Shown here one piece after another: positions 25,197 through 33,979 of a stretch of DNA of 34,254 bases. Position numbers and translations under genes: made by a program. The notes beneath the pieces were generated by a model. The model saw nothing but the letters and a program-made list of their open reading frames with translations. It was not told where the DNA came from and did no database searches. The stretch covers positions 1 to 34,254 of the forward strand of contig JAJRAN010000036.1 in NCBI GenBank assembly GCA_028682915.1, written 5' to 3'. This DNA is from Methanomassiliicoccales archaeon. Lineage in GTDB: Archaea; Thermoplasmatota; Thermoplasmata; Methanomassiliicoccales; UBA472. Numbering within the stretch: the stretch's first letter is position 1; each line of letters starts with the position of its first letter.

Positions 25197-26139
25197 CGAG
25201 GACGTGGATCTGATCGGCCTGATCTTCGAGGCCGTGGGCCAGATTCCAGAAGGGAAGGTCAGTACCTATGGGGATATAGCCAAGGCCATGGGGGACGTCA
25301 GAGCGGCAAAGGCGGTGGCCCAGGTCCTATGGGATGTGGATTGCCAGGAGGTGCCGAGGCATCGAGTGGTCTCCGCTGACGGAACCCTCGGCAGCTGTGT
25401 TGCGATATCCGTCTCAGAGGTGACGAGGCGGCTGATGGAGGAAGGCGTGTTCATACATAATGGGAGGATCGCCAGCCTGGAGGCGACCAGATTCGCCGAC
25501 TTTCACATCCCATCGGTCCTTCGGCAGCTACAGGCGGAGCAGGAGGCTCTGCGGCTCTCGGTGGTGGATTCGGACGATTTTCCGAGGCCGGCATGCGTCT
25601 CAGGGCTCGATGCCTCTTATACCAAGGATTGGGGGTGCGTTGCATTGGTGCGCATGGACCTGGAGAGCCTGGAGGTGGTGGAGGCCAGGAGCGCGGTTGG
25701 CCGGGTGCGGTTCCCCTACATAACCGGATACCTGGCATACAGGGAGCTCCCTCTCATCCGTAAGGTCTTCAGTGACCGAGACGGCGACATCCTTCTAATC
25801 GATGGCCATGGTATCCTTCATCCCAGGGGGTTCGGGGTCGCCTCCCAGGTCGGGGTGTGCTTGGACGTCGCCACCATCGGGGCGGCCAAGAGCCACCTCG
25901 TCGGGGCGATAGAAGGTGATGGGCCGAAGGCCAAGGTGATGGTCGATGGTGAGCTGAAGGGGATAAGGCTCAGTCCCAAGGGAGGGAAAGGGATTTTCGT
26001 CTCGGTGGGACATCGCATCTCATTGACGACCGCCTGCGCCTTATGCGAGCGCCTTATGATCGGAAGGATCCCGGAGCCGCTGCGATTGGCGCATGTCCTG
26101 GCCACAAGAAGGCGGAAGGAATTGGAGATAGAGCCATGA
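25174..26139 (+). CDS. Fusion: alkyltransferase-like (MGMT/ATL) domain + endonuclease V
   Basis: N-terminus IFEAVGQIPEGKVSTYGDIAKAMGDVRAAKAVAQVLW...EVPRHRVVSADGTLG (MGMT-like, PRHR for PCHR); C-terminus GLDASYT, YITGYLAYRELP, LLIDGHGILHPRGFGVAS, IGAAKSHL, VGHRISL (EndoV motifs). GTG start 25174 or 25204. Confidence 0.9.
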   Translation: MSPSASCSEDVDLIGLIFEAVGQIPEGKVSTYGDIAKAMGDVRAAKAVAQVLWDVDCQEVPRHRVVSADGTLGSCVAISVSEVTRRLMEEGVFIHNGRIASLEATRFADFHIPSVLRQLQAEQEALRLSVVDSDDFPRPACVSGLDASYTKDWGCVALVRMDLESLEVVEARSAVGRVRFPYITGYLAYRELPLIRKVFSDRDGDILLIDGHGILHPRGFGVASQVGVCLDVATIGAAKSHLVGAIEGDGPKAKVMVDGELKGIRLSPKGGKGIFVSVGHRISLTTACALCERLMIGRIPEPLRLAHVLATRRRKELEIEP

Positions 26140-27035
26140 GGATCGTCGTGTTCGGCGCTGGATCGCTGGGAAGCCTGGTGGGAGGATTGCTCACCCGGAG
26201 GAACGAGGTCACCCTGATCGGCCGACAGCCGCATGTCCAGGCGATCGAGGAGAGCGGGCTGGTGATCGCGGGCATGGTGGAGGCGGTGGTGGTCCCGAGG
26301 GCGGCGGAGGACATCCGAGGCCTGCCCCCGGCGGACCTGGTCCTGGTCACGGTAAAATCCTATGACACCCAGGAGGCGCTGGAGGCCATAAGACCTCTGG
26401 TATCCGATTCCACCCTGGTGGTCTCGCTCCAGAATGGGCTGAACAACGCGGGGCTCGTCACCAGGGCCTTCCCCGGAAGGGCGGTGATCGGCGTTACCTC
26501 CCTGGGAGCGACCAAGTCCGGGCCAGGTAGGGTGTTCTATGCGGGCGAGGGCGACACCTATTTCGGCACCGTCCAGGGCGATCCCGAGGATGCTGCGAGA
26601 GTGGCCGAAACCTTCAATTCCGTGGGGTTGGACTCCTACGTAACCGACGACATCATGGCCGAGGTCTGGGCCAAGGCTATCATCAATGCCGCGGTCAACC
26701 CCCTCACCGCGATCGCCCGCTGTAAGAACGGGGGCATATTGAAGGACGAGAGCCTCAAGCGGCTGGCGGAGCTGGCTTGTCTAGAGGGCGAGAGGGTGGC
26801 CAAGGCCAATGGAATCGAGCTGGGGGCCGAGCCCATGTTCGAGCGCACCAAGCTTGTCCTCCGCCGGACCTCAGAGAACAAGTCCAGCATGCTCCAGGAT
26901 GTGGAGAGGAGGAAGAGGACCGAGGTCGATGAGATCTCCGGTGAGATTGTACGCCGGGCTTTGGCTTCTGGGGTGGAAGCACCTGTCAATCATACGTTAT
27001 GGCTTCTGGTCCGTTCCATAACCAATTTCAGCTGA
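26136..27035 (+). CDS. panE: 2-dehydropantoate 2-reductase (ketopantoate reductase) family
   Basis: MRIVVFGAGSLGSLVGGLLTRRNEVTLIGR; VKSYDTQEALEAIRPL; SLQNGLNN; AEVWAKAIINAAVNPLTAI. Confidence 0.88.
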   Translation: MRIVVFGAGSLGSLVGGLLTRRNEVTLIGRQPHVQAIEESGLVIAGMVEAVVVPRAAEDIRGLPPADLVLVTVKSYDTQEALEAIRPLVSDSTLVVSLQNGLNNAGLVTRAFPGRAVIGVTSLGATKSGPGRVFYAGEGDTYFGTVQGDPEDAARVAETFNSVGLDSYVTDDIMAEVWAKAIINAAVNPLTAIARCKNGGILKDESLKRLAELACLEGERVAKANGIELGAEPMFERTKLVLRRTSENKSSMLQDVERRKRTEVDEISGEIVRRALASGVEAPVNHTLWLLVRSITNFS

Positions 27036-27045
27036 GCCCAGCGAT

Positions 27046-27086
27046 GCTTCGGCCCATGACCGCAAGGTCGCATGGTGGTCCGAAGC
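27046..27086 (+). other. Strong imperfect hairpin with GCAA tetraloop after panE
   Basis: GCTTCGG (27046-27052) pairs with CCGAAGC (27080-27086); inner CCATG/CATGG and ACC/GGT close a GCAA loop (27062-27065). Confidence 0.6.
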
Positions 27087-27160
27087 CTTGTGATGGTGGA
27101 TGGTCCAGCTGGAACGGAAACCTTAATTATGATGCCTCCTGATGTTCAAGCGGTGGTCCG

Positions 27161-27802
27161 ATGGTAGATGTGAAGGACTTGGCGAAGAAGGCACGAGAGT
27201 ACAAGGAGCGGGGCCTGAACGAGAGGGAGATCGGCGACGAGCTGCATGTATCCGTGGACACAGTCAGGTACCTTTTAGAAGAGGGGATGGACGGGACCCT
27301 TCCGCCAAGCGACATCAAGATCGGCTGGAGGAGCATCGGCGTCTACGGTGCCAGGATCGCCATGATGAGCGAGATCCTGTCCGACCTGATCGTTGAGGAG
27401 ATGGAGCAGCGCGATCTGGACGTCGAAGTAGTCTTGGGTATCGCCGTCAACGGGGTCTCCTTCGCCACCTATATCTCGGACATGCTCGATTCCGAGCTGG
27501 CCATCTACAAGCCTCCGGTCGAGCGCGGGAAGGCGGGGGGCTCGATCAGCGGCAACTATGCCTCCGTCGAGGGGAAGAAGGTGGTCATCGTCGATGACGT
27601 GATGTCCACTGGAGCCACCGCGCAGGAGGCGATCAAGGACGTCCGCGCCGCGGGCGGCACGCCCGTACTGATGGTCGTAATAGTGAACAAGAGCAGCCAG
27701 AACGAGGTCGATGGCGTCCCTCTCAGGGGAATCATCCGGGCCAGGTCCATGGGCGGCACCATTCTGGGGCATGGTCCGTTGCGCTCCTTCCCCTACAAAT
27801 AG
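27161..27802 (+). CDS. gfcR: GfcR-like transcriptional regulator: HTH + orotate phosphoribosyltransferase-like domain
   Basis: HTH-like YKERGLNEREIGDELHVSVDTVRYLLEEG followed by PRTase VVIVDDVMSTGATAQEAIKDVRAAGG. Confidence 0.8.
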   Translation: MVDVKDLAKKAREYKERGLNEREIGDELHVSVDTVRYLLEEGMDGTLPPSDIKIGWRSIGVYGARIAMMSEILSDLIVEEMEQRDLDVEVVLGIAVNGVSFATYISDMLDSELAIYKPPVERGKAGGSISGNYASVEGKKVVIVDDVMSTGATAQEAIKDVRAAGGTPVLMVVIVNKSSQNEVDGVPLRGIIRARSMGGTILGHGPLRSFPYK

Positions 27803-27805
27803 ACC

Positions 27806-28282
27806 ATGAACGCCCCTGAGGACAAATGGGACCTCGACACCGACCCTCTCACCGAGGATGACCGAGCCAGGATATTGGCCCGGATACACTCGGCGCTTTA
27901 CTGGCTGGGGAAGTTCATCCCCGAGGAAGAGATACTGGACGGCAAGATGGTCCCCCTTCGCGATATCATTTACAAGTTCGTGACCGATCCAAACCCATCG
28001 GACGAGGAGGTGGCCGCGGCCCTGTCCCTCTCCGATTCTATGCAGAGTAAGGCCAGGGACCTCGAGGCCTCCTTGAAGGGCGAAGAGCACCTGACCAAGG
28101 GGCAAGCGCACATGCTCCTGGATGAGATATGCGGCCTGATGCGCGCGGTCGACGAGGTCCGGACCTCCAAGGGACCAGACGCACAGCTCAAGGCGAGGGC
28201 GCTCATGGCCAAGGTCAGGGACGAGAAGCGCTGGCAGGAATTCATCAAATCTGTGGGCTTCTTGAACGACATCGAGCATTGA
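27806..28282 (+). CDS. Hypothetical protein, possibly DUF5788-like
   Basis: 158-aa ORF four bases after the PRTase stop; DDRARILARIHSALYWLGKFIPEEEILDGKMVPLRDIIYKFV. Family assignment tentative. Confidence 0.55.
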   Translation: MNAPEDKWDLDTDPLTEDDRARILARIHSALYWLGKFIPEEEILDGKMVPLRDIIYKFVTDPNPSDEEVAAALSLSDSMQSKARDLEASLKGEEHLTKGQAHMLLDEICGLMRAVDEVRTSKGPDAQLKARALMAKVRDEKRWQEFIKSVGFLNDIEH

Positions 28283-28345
28283 ACCTGTGCAAACACTTTA
28301 TGACGTTGCTGTTTCTCGGAAGTATTAAGTAATGTTCTTCCTTTA

Positions 28346-28381
28346 TCGTAAAAAAACATACGAAAAATTGTAGAGATACAA
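28346..28381. promoter_or_regulatory. Two adjacent A-rich dyads upstream of the Lrp/lysine operon
   Basis: TCGTA-N8-TACGA (28346-28363) and TTGTA-GAGA-TACAA (28368-28381), just upstream of the lrp start at 28394. Confidence 0.5.
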
Positions 28382-28393
28382 CGAAGGAGGCGA

Positions 28394-28825
28394 ATGAGGA
28401 TGATCGATCATTTGGACGAGAACATCATTGAGATCCTCAAGAAGGACTCCAGGAAGCCCTTCGTGGAGATCGCGGACGAGTTGAAGGTCTCAGAGGGGAC
28501 CATTCGAAGCAGGGTGAGGAAGCTCTTCGACGAGGGCGTAATCCAGAGCTTCACCATCAAGACCAGCTCCAAGAACGTGAAGGCCATCATCGAGGTCAAG
28601 ATCGATGTGAACGTCAATACCTCGGAGGTCGCCAACCAGATCGCGAAGTTCGATGGCGTTTCGGAGGTGTTCGAGGTGACCGGGGAGGAGGACATCGTCG
28701 CCATCATAGACGTCACCTCATCGCCTCAGCTGAACGACATCATCGAGCGCATCCGTCATTTCGATAATGTGCAATCGACACGGACCAGGCTAATCCTCAA
28801 GGAGCACTTCGGGGTGAGCGAATGA
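28394..28825 (+). CDS. Lrp/AsnC family transcriptional regulator
   Basis: MIDHLDENIIEILKKDSRKPFVEIADELKVSEGTIRSRVRKLFDEGVIQSFTI plus RAM-like domain VFEVTGEEDIVAIIDV. Confidence 0.92.
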   Translation: MRMIDHLDENIIEILKKDSRKPFVEIADELKVSEGTIRSRVRKLFDEGVIQSFTIKTSSKNVKAIIEVKIDVNVNTSEVANQIAKFDGVSEVFEVTGEEDIVAIIDVTSSPQLNDIIERIRHFDNVQSTRTRLILKEHFGVSE

Positions 28826-29703
28826 TCCACCTCCAGGGCACTGGGACCGCCATCGTGACCCCCTTCAAGGAGGGCGGGGAGGTGGACGAGGAGGGCTTGC
28901 GCTCGCTAGTGACATTCCAAGAGGAGAACGGGGTCGACTTCATCGTCCCAGTGGGCACGACCGGGGAATCGGCCACGCTCTCCCACACGGAGCATCTCAA
29001 GGTGATCAAGATCGTTGTCGACCAGGCCAAGCGGGCAAAGGTGGTGGCGGGGGCGGGGAGCAACTCCACCAGCGAGGCCATCCACCTTTCAAAGGGAGCC
29101 AGGGACCTGGGGGTGAGCGCCATCCTGTCCATCTCCCCGTACTATAACAAGCCGACTCAGAAGGGGCTGATCAAGCACTATGAGGCCATCACCAAAGCGG
29201 TGGACGCGCCCTTCATCGTCTACAACGTCCCAGGGCGGACGGGCAGCAACATTAACCCGTCGACCGTGCTGAAGCTGGCCGAGAACCCCAACATCATCGG
29301 GGTAAAGGAGGCCAGCGGGAACATGTCCCAGATAATGGCCATATTGGAGAGGGCCCCGAAGGGCTTCTCCGTCGTCTCCGGGGACGACGCGCTGACCTTC
29401 CCGATAATGGCCTTGGGAGGAAGGGGCGTCATCTCTGTGGCCTCGAACGTGGCGCCATCGCAGGTCAGCTCGATGGTCAGGGATGCCCTCGATGGGAGGT
29501 GGGAGGAGTCGCGCAAGCAGCACTTCAGGCTGCTGCCGCTGTTCACCAACCTCTTCCTGGAGACCAACCCCATACCTGTGAAGACCGCATTGCGCATGAT
29601 GGGCATGCCAGCGGGGGTCTTCCGCCTGCCCTTGTGCGAGATGGAACCATCCAATCAGGAGGTCCTAAGGAAGACCCTGGCGGATCTCGGGCTACTCAAG
29701 TGA
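28822..29703 (+). CDS. dapA: 4-hydroxy-tetrahydrodipicolinate synthase
   Basis: GTGTAIVTPFKEGGEVDEEGLRSLV, VPVGTTGESATLSHTEH, YYNKPTQKGLIKHYEAI, YNVPGRTGSNI, GVKEASGN. Confidence 0.95.
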   Translation: MIHLQGTGTAIVTPFKEGGEVDEEGLRSLVTFQEENGVDFIVPVGTTGESATLSHTEHLKVIKIVVDQAKRAKVVAGAGSNSTSEAIHLSKGARDLGVSAILSISPYYNKPTQKGLIKHYEAITKAVDAPFIVYNVPGRTGSNINPSTVLKLAENPNIIGVKEASGNMSQIMAILERAPKGFSVVSGDDALTFPIMALGGRGVISVASNVAPSQVSSMVRDALDGRWEESRKQHFRLLPLFTNLFLETNPIPVKTALRMMGMPAGVFRLPLCEMEPSNQEVLRKTLADLGLLK

Positions 29704-29753
29704 GGCCCGAGCCTCATCATTTTCCCTATCTGATCCAAAGGAGAGGTGTTGGC

Positions 29754-30533
29754 ATGATCAAAGTAGTAGTGGGCGGAGCCACAGGAAGACTCGGCTCCAT
29801 GATTTGCGAGCTTGTGAGACAGCAGAGCGACATGCAGCTGGTGGCGGGAGTGGTCTCGGACTCGGGAGGGCATGCGGGCAAGGAGATTTCCCAGGGTTGC
29901 AGGCTCTTCCCCTCAGCGGAGCTGGAGAAGGCGTTGGAACGCGCCGATGTCTACGTGGACGCCACCTCACCCTCCGCGGCCGCCAAGAACTTGGTGAAGG
30001 TGCCACCGCTGGGCATCAATTGCGTAGTGGCAACCACCGGCCTGCCAGAGGATTTGCTGAAATCGTTCGAGGCTGGGGTCCAGGAGAACAACATCTCGGC
30101 GGTGGTGTCTCCCAACTTCTCGGTGGGAGTGAACGTCTTCTGGAAGATGTGCGGGGTGCTGGCTGCGGTCCTGGAGAATTACGATATAGAGATAATCGAG
30201 ACGCATCACGACAAGAAGAAGGACGCGCCCTCGGGGACGGCGGCCAAGGCGGCCCAGATCGTTTCCGAGGTGACCGGGATAGAGTCCATCGTATACGGGC
30301 GCCAGGGCGTGGTCGGCGCCCGGGGCCGGGAGATCGGCGTTCACGCGGTCCGGGCCGGGGACGTGGTGGGGGAGCATACCATCATCTTCGCAGGCAACCG
30401 GGAGAGGGTCGAGCTCACGCATCGGGCGCATTCCCGCGAGACCTTCGCCGAGGGCTGCTTGACGGCCATCCGCTGGGTCTCGGCCAGGCGCGATGGGAAG
30501 ATCCACAGCATGGCAGAGGTGCTGGGGCTTTGA
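29754..30533 (+). CDS. dapB: 4-hydroxy-tetrahydrodipicolinate reductase
   Basis: MIKVVVGGATGRLGSMICELV; VSPNFSVGVNVFWKM; EIIETHHDKKKDAPSGTA; start at ATG 29754. Confidence 0.95.
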   Translation: MIKVVVGGATGRLGSMICELVRQQSDMQLVAGVVSDSGGHAGKEISQGCRLFPSAELEKALERADVYVDATSPSAAAKNLVKVPPLGINCVVATTGLPEDLLKSFEAGVQENNISAVVSPNFSVGVNVFWKMCGVLAAVLENYDIEIIETHHDKKKDAPSGTAAKAAQIVSEVTGIESIVYGRQGVVGARGREIGVHAVRAGDVVGEHTIIFAGNRERVELTHRAHSRETFAEGCLTAIRWVSARRDGKIHSMAEVLGL

Positions 30534-31885
30534 TCAAGGTCATGAAGTTCGGCGGGACCAGCGTGGGGAGCGAGCGGGCGCTGCGCAACCTCGTCTCCGT
30601 GGTCAAGGGCGATGAGGCCAGAAAGGCCTTGGTGGTCTCGGCCATGTCCGGGGTGACCAACTCCCTCATAGGCCTGATGAAGGAGGAGCAGGGGGCCAGC
30701 GACGCCTTCTTCGATGAGCTGCTTTGGAAGCACACCTCGGCGGTAAGGCCGATGATGGGCGAAGATGCCCTCGGCGACCTGGAGGCGAAGCTCAAGGTGA
30801 GGATAGCTGGCCTCAGGCAGGCAGTGGACCGATACCAGGAACCCTCCGCCCGGGTGATCATGCACGATGCCATTTCTTCCTGGGGCGAGAGGCTCTCCTC
30901 CTTGATGATCGCGTCCCTCCTCAAGTCCGACGGGGTGGACTCGCTTGCCATGACCTCCGAGGAGGCAGGAATCGTGGCGATCGGAGCCCCCGGCAACGGC
31001 ACCGCGGACCTGGAGGCCACCTCCCGCAACTTCAAGCGGAGCGTAGTGCCCCAGATCGAGGCGGGGAAGACGGTGGTCATCACCGGTTATTACGGTTGCG
31101 ATTCGGAGGGCAGGCCCCTGACCTTCGGAAGGGGAGGATCCGACTACTCCGGTTCGGTGGTGGCTTACTCCCTGAACGCCAGCACGTTAGAGATCTGGAC
31201 CGATGTCAACGGGTTCATGACCGCTGATCCTCGAGTGGTGCCCGCCGCGCGGACCATCAGGGAGATGGACTACGGGGAGGCGGCGGAGCTGGCCTTCTTC
31301 GGGGCCAAGGTGCTGCATCCACGGACGATCGAGCCGGCCCGCAAGAAGAGGATACTGGTGAAGGTCAAGAACACCTTCGACCCTGCGGCGGAGGGGACCT
31401 CCATACGCGACTCGAAGAAGAACGGCGACCGCCTCCTCAAGAGCGTGGCGGTAAAAAGCGACCTGGCGGTGGTGAAGGTCTATTCGTCGGAGATCGTCTA
31501 CAACCCAGGCCTGGTCATGCATCTGCTGGCGACGGTCTCGGAGAACGGCTCCGCGGCCTATGCCATTTCCACCTCGCTTTCCACCTTGGCCTTCGCTGTG
31601 CCATCCTCCTCGGCCAGGAGCATCTGCGAACGCATCAGGCACTCGGGGGAGGAGGTCGAGAAGGTCACGGTCAAGGAGAACGTTTCGCTGATTTGCGCGG
31701 TCGGCGACGACCTCATAAACCGCACCGGCGCCTCGGCCATGGTTTTCCATGAAGCGGCAGAGGTGGAGGCGAACATCGAGATGATCTCCGAGGGAGCCTC
31801 GGACGTGGCCTTGAACTTCGTTGTCCCCAGCGATAAGGCCAACGATGTGGTGAGGAGGCTTCACAGCAAATTCATAGGTGCTTGA
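30530..31885 (+). CDS. lysC: Aspartate kinase (TTG 30530 or ATG 30542 start)
   Basis: VMKFGGTSVGSERALRNL; ITGYYGCDSEGRPLTFGRGGSDYSGSVVAYSLNA; EIWTDVNGFMTADPR; ACT-like C-terminus. Confidence 0.95.
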   Translation: MIKVMKFGGTSVGSERALRNLVSVVKGDEARKALVVSAMSGVTNSLIGLMKEEQGASDAFFDELLWKHTSAVRPMMGEDALGDLEAKLKVRIAGLRQAVDRYQEPSARVIMHDAISSWGERLSSLMIASLLKSDGVDSLAMTSEEAGIVAIGAPGNGTADLEATSRNFKRSVVPQIEAGKTVVITGYYGCDSEGRPLTFGRGGSDYSGSVVAYSLNASTLEIWTDVNGFMTADPRVVPAARTIREMDYGEAAELAFFGAKVLHPRTIEPARKKRILVKVKNTFDPAAEGTSIRDSKKNGDRLLKSVAVKSDLAVVKVYSSEIVYNPGLVMHLLATVSENGSAAYAISTSLSTLAFAVPSSSARSICERIRHSGEEVEKVTVKENVSLICAVGDDLINRTGASAMVFHEAAEVEANIEMISEGASDVALNFVVPSDKANDVVRRLHSKFIGA

Positions 31886-33146
31886 TATGAGGGAATTCAG
31901 CAACGAGGACGGACAGATGATGATCGGCGGCGCGAGGGCTAACGAGTTGGTGGAGAGGTTCGGCTCCCCCATCTACGTCACGGACGAGAGGGCGGTGCGG
32001 GAGAACTACCGCAACATACGCGACGCCTTCAAGCCCTACATGCCAGCGAGGGTGCACTATGCCTGCAAAGCCAATGCCGCCCTGGCTATACTCAGGATAC
32101 TGCAGCAGGAAGGAAGCTACATCGATGCCGTGAGCATCGGCGAGGTGGACACCTGCCTGCGAGCGGGTTACTCGCCTGACAAGATACTGTACACCGGCGT
32201 CAACGTCAGCACCAAGGAGCTGCAGCAACTGGTGGCGCGCAAGGTAATGATCAACGTGGACTCGCTCTCGGAGCTCGAGCGCCTGGCCAGCATCTCCACC
32301 GACGTGGACATCTCCTTCAGGGTCAACCCACAGGTGGGCGCCGGGCACCACACGCACGTGGTGACCGGGGCCAAGAGCACGAAGTTCGGCGTGCCTAAGG
32401 ACCTGATCGTCCGCGCCTACGACCGCGCCCTGGAGCTGGGGTTCATGCCCTTCGGGCTGCACGCCCACATCGGCGCCGGGGTGCAGGACGTGGCGCCCTT
32501 CGCCGAGGTGACCGATGTCCTGGTCGGGATAATGAACGACGTCGAGCAACGGCTTGGCCTCAAGCTCGACGTGCTGGATATCGGGGGCGGTGTGGGCATC
32601 CCCTATCGGCCGGAGGACAAGCCGATGGACGTCGACGCCTATGCCCGCGAGGTCACCTCCCGCATCAAGGGACGATGCAGCGCCAAGACCGTGGCCATCG
32701 AGCCAGGCCGCTACATCATCGCCGACACCACCGTGCTGCTGACCAGCGTGGTGGACGTCAAGGACACGGGTGACAAGCGCTTCTGCGGCGTCGACGCGGG
32801 CTTCAACACCTTAATCAGGCCCGCCTTCTACGGCTCCTACCACCACGTGGCCGTGGCCAATAAGTTCCATCGACCAGAGGAGTTCACCTACGACGTGGTC
32901 GGGCCCATCTGCGAGAGCGGGGACTTCATCGCCAAGGACCGCCGGTTGCCCAAGGTGGAGGAGGGCGACGTCATCGCCGTCTACGATGCTGGCGCCTACG
33001 GCTTCGCCATGTCCTCCCAGTACAACATGCGCGGCAAGCCAAGGGAGGTGCTGGTCAAGGACGGCGCCGCCTCCCTCATCCGTGAGGCTGAGACCACCGA
33101 CGACCTGCTCCGGCTGGAACGGATCCCTTCGAGGCTGATGATTTGA
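31878..33146 (+). CDS. lysA: Diaminopimelate decarboxylase (GTG 31878 or ATG 31887 start)
   Basis: GSPIYVTDERAVRENYRNI, HYACKANAALAILRIL, GFMPFGLHAHIGAGVQD, LDIGGGVGIPY, VGPICESGDFIAKDR. Confidence 0.95.
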   Translation: MLDMREFSNEDGQMMIGGARANELVERFGSPIYVTDERAVRENYRNIRDAFKPYMPARVHYACKANAALAILRILQQEGSYIDAVSIGEVDTCLRAGYSPDKILYTGVNVSTKELQQLVARKVMINVDSLSELERLASISTDVDISFRVNPQVGAGHHTHVVTGAKSTKFGVPKDLIVRAYDRALELGFMPFGLHAHIGAGVQDVAPFAEVTDVLVGIMNDVEQRLGLKLDVLDIGGGVGIPYRPEDKPMDVDAYAREVTSRIKGRCSAKTVAIEPGRYIIADTTVLLTSVVDVKDTGDKRFCGVDAGFNTLIRPAFYGSYHHVAVANKFHRPEEFTYDVVGPICESGDFIAKDRRLPKVEEGDVIAVYDAGAYGFAMSSQYNMRGKPREVLVKDGAASLIREAETTDDLLRLERIPSRLMI

Positions 33147-33973
33147 GGTTCTTCAAGTACGAGGGGCTGGGGAACGACTTCATCGTCCTCGAGGACCTGG
33201 ACGGAAGATCGCCGAAGGACCCGGACTTCGCCATCAAATGGTGCGACCGCCGCTTCGGAATCGGCGCAGATGGCATACTGTACATCATGAGGAGCGAGGG
33301 CGCCGACGCCTACATGAAGATCCTCAACTCCGACGGGAGCGAGGCGGAGATGTGCGGCAACGGCATCCGCTGCGTCGCCAAGCACCTCTACGATCATAGA
33401 CTGGTCGGCAGCAAGGAGATGACCATCGACACCATGGCCGGCAAGAAGCGCGTCCGATGCAGCCTGAGCGACGGCAAAGTGGCCCAGGTCTCGGTGGACA
33501 TGGGCGCCCCCATCCTGGACTGCGAGCGCATACCCATGCGCTGCCAGGGGCGGTTCGTGGAGGAGGAGGTCGAGGTGGCCGGGATGAGGGTGCGTGGAAC
33601 GGCGGTGAGCATGGGCAATCCTCACTTCGTCACCTTCCAAGACCTAAAGCCAGAGGAGGTCGAGCAACTGGGACCGTCGCTGGAGCGGCATCCGCTCTTC
33701 CCCAGGAAGACGAACGTGGAGTTCGCTACCCAACGCCAAGGCATCATCCATGTGAAGGTCTACGAGCGCGGGGCCGCCTGGACGTTGGCCTGCGGCACCG
33801 GCGCCTGCGCCACGGTGGTCGCGGGGGTGCTGAGCGGCAGGGTCAAGGCGGGCAAGGACGTGGAGGTGCGCCTGCCTGGCGGCAGCCTGTGGATTAATGT
33901 AGATGAAGGCTTATCCTCGGTAGCCATGCGCGGCCCGGCCAAGCTGGTATACCAAGGCACGTTCCTGGAGTGA
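33143..33973 (+). CDS. dapF: Diaminopimelate epimerase (TTG start overlapping lysA stop)
   Basis: RFFKYEGLGNDFIVLED; EMCGNGIRCVAKHL; MGNPHFVTF; TLACGTGACATVVAGVLSG (both catalytic Cys contexts). Confidence 0.95.
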   Translation: MRFFKYEGLGNDFIVLEDLDGRSPKDPDFAIKWCDRRFGIGADGILYIMRSEGADAYMKILNSDGSEAEMCGNGIRCVAKHLYDHRLVGSKEMTIDTMAGKKRVRCSLSDGKVAQVSVDMGAPILDCERIPMRCQGRFVEEEVEVAGMRVRGTAVSMGNPHFVTFQDLKPEEVEQLGPSLERHPLFPRKTNVEFATQRQGIIHVKVYERGAAWTLACGTGACATVVAGVLSGRVKAGKDVEVRLPGGSLWINVDEGLSSVAMRGPAKLVYQGTFLE

Positions 33974-33979
33974 TGCAAA

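Noticed and set aside
27275-28279. 334-aa minus-strand ORF
   Set aside because: Antisense to the GfcR-like and downstream genes; low-complexity shadow composition.
29804-30529. 5' extension of the aspartate kinase ORF (long Arg/Gly-rich N-terminus)
   Set aside because: Out-of-frame overlap with dapB; aspartate kinase homology begins at VMKFGGTSVGS near 30542.
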